From: Bacillus solitudinis | GTDB lineage: Bacteria; Bacillota; Bacilli; Bacillales; Bacillaceae_D | NCBI RefSeq assembly: GCF_002797395.1 | Contig: NZ_KZ454943.1 | Coordinates: 1,347,768 to 1,411,767, forward strand | Direction of reading: 5' to 3' | DNA: 64,000 nt | Shown: positions 60,989-64,000 of the stretch, in pieces | Layout: each line of letters opens with the position of its first letter | How positions within the stretch are numbered: position 1 is the first letter of the stretch | The notes under the pieces: generated by a model | Seen by the model: the letters and a program-made list of their open reading frames with translations, nothing else | Databases searched by the model: none | What the model was told of the DNA's origin: nothing | Program-made: the position numbers and the translations under genes

Positions 60989-61881
60989 GTAACCCTTTCC
61001 TTCCCCTTCTCGATATCACGATGACTTACATGCATCACATACTCATCGGAAAAGGTTTCACCAAAGTATTCAGCGAGTGTCACAGAACGATGCTTTCCTC
61101 CTGTACATCCAATTCCAATAACAACCTGACTTTTACCTTCACGCTTATATTGTGGGAGCATAAAGTTTAATAAGTCCTGAAGTTTTTCATTAAACTGCTG
61201 TGTTTCGGACCATTTTAGCACGTACGAAGATACCTCTTCATCTAACCCTGTTTTTGGACGCATATGGTCAATATAATGTGGATTAGGTAGAAAACGAACA
61301 TCAAATACAAGGTCAGCATCAATTGGTATTCCATATTTAAACCCAAAGGACACCATATTCACCGTAAAGGGATGACGCTCCGTTAACGCAAAACGTTGAA
61401 TGATCTTCTCTCTTAGTTGAATCGGCTTTAAATCTGTTGTATCGATAATCTGCTGAGAATGGCCTTTCATTTCCTCAAGCATTTCACGCTCTAAACGAAT
61501 TCCTTCTAAAGGAAGACCGTTTTTCGCAAGTGGATGTGACCGCCTTGTTTCCTTATAGCGTTGGACAAGCTTCGCGTCTTTTGCATCCAAGTACAAAATA
61601 TGCATCTTCAATTTAATATTCGGTGACTGACTAATCGTATCAATGGCTTCAAATAGATGCTCAAAGAATTTCCGGCCTCTTAAATCAATAACTAAGGCAA
61701 CCCGGTTCATCTTCCCATTTGATCCTTCTATCAAATCAACAAACTTCGGTATAAGAGCAGGTGGTAAATTATCGACACAAAAGTACCCTAAGTCTTCAAA
61801 GCTTTGTACAGCTACGGTCTTTCCGGCCCCAGACATTCCGGTTATGATTACGATTTGTATTTCTTCTTGATTGGTCGTCAA
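60985..61881 (-). CDS. rapZ: RNase adapter-like P-loop NTPase RapZ (YvcJ)
   Basis: This 298-residue protein has Walker [17 protein letters not shown] at its N-terminus, then [16 protein letters not shown], and a C-terminal [17 protein letters not shown] block that binds UDP-GlcNAc-like or phosphate ligands. In E. coli RapZ controls GlmZ; in Bacillus YvcJ affects competence. A GTG at 61890 is possible, but AAGGTGAG spaces best with the TTG at 61881. The gene is followed by glmR. Confidence 0.92.
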   Translation of the reverse strand: MTTNQEEIQIVIITGMSGAGKTVAVQSFEDLGYFCVDNLPPALIPKFVDLIEGSNGKMNRVALVIDLRGRKFFEHLFEAIDTISQSPNIKLKMHILYLDAKDAKLVQRYKETRRSHPLAKNGLPLEGIRLEREMLEEMKGHSQQIIDTTDLKPIQLREKIIQRFALTERHPFTVNMVSFGFKYGIPIDADLVFDVRFLPNPHYIDHMRPKTGLDEEVSSYVLKWSETQQFNEKLQDLLNFMLPQYKREGKSQVVIGIGCTGGKHRSVTLAEYFGETFSDEYVMHVSHRDIEKGKERVT

Positions 61882-61943
61882 TGAACTCACCTTCTCTTTA
61901 AGAATTTGGGTTGATAACGAACTTAGTACCTTACATCAACCTG

Positions 61944-62417
61944 TTAGTCTGGTTTAGGATCAAGTCGATAAGAAAGTAATTTAAAATCCGGTGAATAGTA
62001 AAATGTTCCGTACATCACACCTTCTCCTTCAAGCAAATGGCGAAACAAATACACATCCCCCTCTGCCATTGGTAAGGAGAGAATGTCTTTTATTTCAACC
62101 CACTTTAATATTCCTTCAGGAGACTCCTTGCATTGTTTCCCGTCAAATCCTGTGGCTTTAAACGTAAACATCATCCATTCAGATAGAACTTCTTCCTTAT
62201 CTTTAACAACCATCGTTATGACGGACTTTAAGATCGTGTTTTTCAAATGAAGGCCTGTTTCTTCTCGAAACTCTCGATCGACCGATTCCTTTATTGATTC
62301 GCCTATCTCCATTTTCCCGCCGGGAGCTACCCACCAGCCTTTGCTTGGCTTTTGGAGCAATAATGCTTGACTTCCATTCACTAACAAACAGTTCGCGACT
62401 CTTTGCAATGACTTCAC
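61944..62417 (-). CDS. Nudix hydrolase (YvcI-like)
   Basis: This 157-residue protein has the Nudix box GGKMEIGESIKESVDREFREETGL (GX5EX7REUXEEXGU), a preceding WWVAPGG and a C-terminal FKLLSYRLDP. It likely hydrolyses a nucleoside diphosphate-linked compound. It is conserved between trxB and rapZ in Bacillus. The GTG at 62417 aligns with Bacillus YvcI; a TTG at 62408 also has a ribosome binding site. Confidence 0.9.
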   Translation of the reverse strand: MKSLQRVANCLLVNGSQALLLQKPSKGWWVAPGGKMEIGESIKESVDREFREETGLHLKNTILKSVITMVVKDKEEVLSEWMMFTFKATGFDGKQCKESPEGILKWVEIKDILSLPMAEGDVYLFRHLLEGEGVMYGTFYYSPDFKLLSYRLDPKPD

Positions 62418-62564
62418 CTCACGTTCCTACACTTATATTATACGATCATTTTCATGTCGTCACAATTACAAGGATTAGGAAGCTTCATGAACATCATGTG
62501 ACTTATTTATTTTATTAAAAAGTTAAAGGTCATTGGGGTTAATACACGTTGTAGGTTTGATGAT

Positions 62565-62596
62565 AAAAAAAGGGCACGGACTATGTCGTCCGTGCT
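62565..62596 (-). terminator. Terminator of trxB
   Basis: GCACGGAC pairs with GTCCGTGC. On the minus strand a C and then TTTTTTT follow. It lies about 120 bases past the trxB stop. Confidence 0.88.
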
Positions 62597-62712
62597 AAAT
62601 ATATAAAAAAGGGGGTCAATTACTTAACCTTATAATAACCCATTTTTATTTCATGACTGTTACAGTCTGATTAAGAGCGAATTACGTTTTTCCAATTTTT
62701 ATTAAGTTTGAT

Positions 62713-63651
<939 letters not shown>

Positions 63652-63741
63652 TCACTCCTTGCTACGTTTCTTAAGGCATTCGTTCAGCTCTAATTCCATT
63701 CATATCGTATCCAATTTTATATTCGCTGTCCATACATCTGC

Positions 63742-64000
63742 TTACATATCATTCCGTTCCCAAATATGATATTTGAGACTATTTTTATCTAAACATCCTT
63801 GTCGACTTTGTTTAACATATTTCTTTGCTAGAATATGTCCGTGTCCGCCTGCACGTTTCCAATATTGCTCTGCCTTCTCTACTTGATTTTTATGAAATAA
63901 CGCCATCCCAAGACAGAATAAGAGCTCAGGTCGGTTATCGAGTATGTACCCTTCGACAACCTTTAATCGTTCAAAGGTTTGCTGATAATCACCAACGGCA
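63742..64000 (-). CDS. TPR-repeat protein, N-terminal part outside window
   Basis: The frame is open on the minus strand from the window edge to a stop at 63742 and encodes the last 86 residues. They contain a TPR-like pair (TFERLKVVEGYILDNRPELLFCLGMALFHKN and QVEKAEQYWKRAGGHGHILAKKYVKQ). It is in the place of Bacillus yvcD, a TPR gene upstream of trxB. The 5' end lies beyond the window. Confidence 0.75.
   Translation of the reverse strand, partial: AVGDYQQTFERLKVVEGYILDNRPELLFCLGMALFHKNQVEKAEQYWKRAGGHGHILAKKYVKQSRQGCLDKNSLKYHIWERNDM

Overview
The window looks like the chromosome of a low-GC, spore-forming Bacillaceae bacterium, probably a Bacillus/Alkalihalobacillus relative. It carries a CotF-type spore coat gene. 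It also carries the glycolytic block cggR-gap-pgk-tpiA-gpmI-eno, the secG-est-rnr-smpB-ssrA block, and the trxB-nudix-rapZ-glmR-whiA-crh block next to clpP, all in Bacillus order with Bacillus-type control sites (CggR operator, CtsR box, cre).

Left part (1-12.5 kb). A truncated membrane sensor gene is preceded by a cyclic-di-GMP-I riboswitch. A CYP152 P450 peroxygenase, DUF2512, CotF and DUF421 genes follow. Next is a four-gene sugar or polyol operon (two Gfo/Idh/MocA oxidoreductases, an AraC regulator, a TIM-barrel isomerase/epimerase) with a decayed amidohydrolase remnant upstream. A GltC-like LysR gene and an NADP-type glutamate dehydrogenase gene share a 26-bp upstream element.

Middle-left (12.5-28.2 kb). 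There is a MATE exporter and a five-gene Nik/Cnt/Opp-type ABC importer. The importer has a strong promoter and a Zur-like operator between its -10 and ribosome binding site, which points to zinc or zinc-metallophore uptake. An IS1182 relic, a SulP transporter, a Mn-type CDF exporter, a YdhK lipoprotein beside a two-component system, a tandem AbrB-like protein and an intact-looking IS3-family element follow.

Middle (28.3-42 kb). This is a glycan-utilisation locus: a secreted GH3 enzyme, a GH78-like enzyme, a sugar ABC importer, a YesM/YesN-type two-component system and a divergent GH43 (exo-beta-1,3-galactanase-like) gene. A short element (AAAGTGTACC-like) recurs upstream of the GH3 gene, the binding-protein gene and the regulator genes. 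It is a candidate operator for the AraC-type response regulator.

Right part (42.6-64 kb). This is core genome: tmRNA, smpB, a NarK-type transporter inserted before rnr, two alpha/beta hydrolases, secG, the glycolytic operon, clpP, crh, whiA, glmR, rapZ, a Nudix gene, trxB and a truncated TPR gene. Two unusual repeat families sit in the gaps: a palindromic element with CCTTAAA heptamers (five copies in two clusters), and a tandem duplication of about 115 bp between pgk and tpiA.
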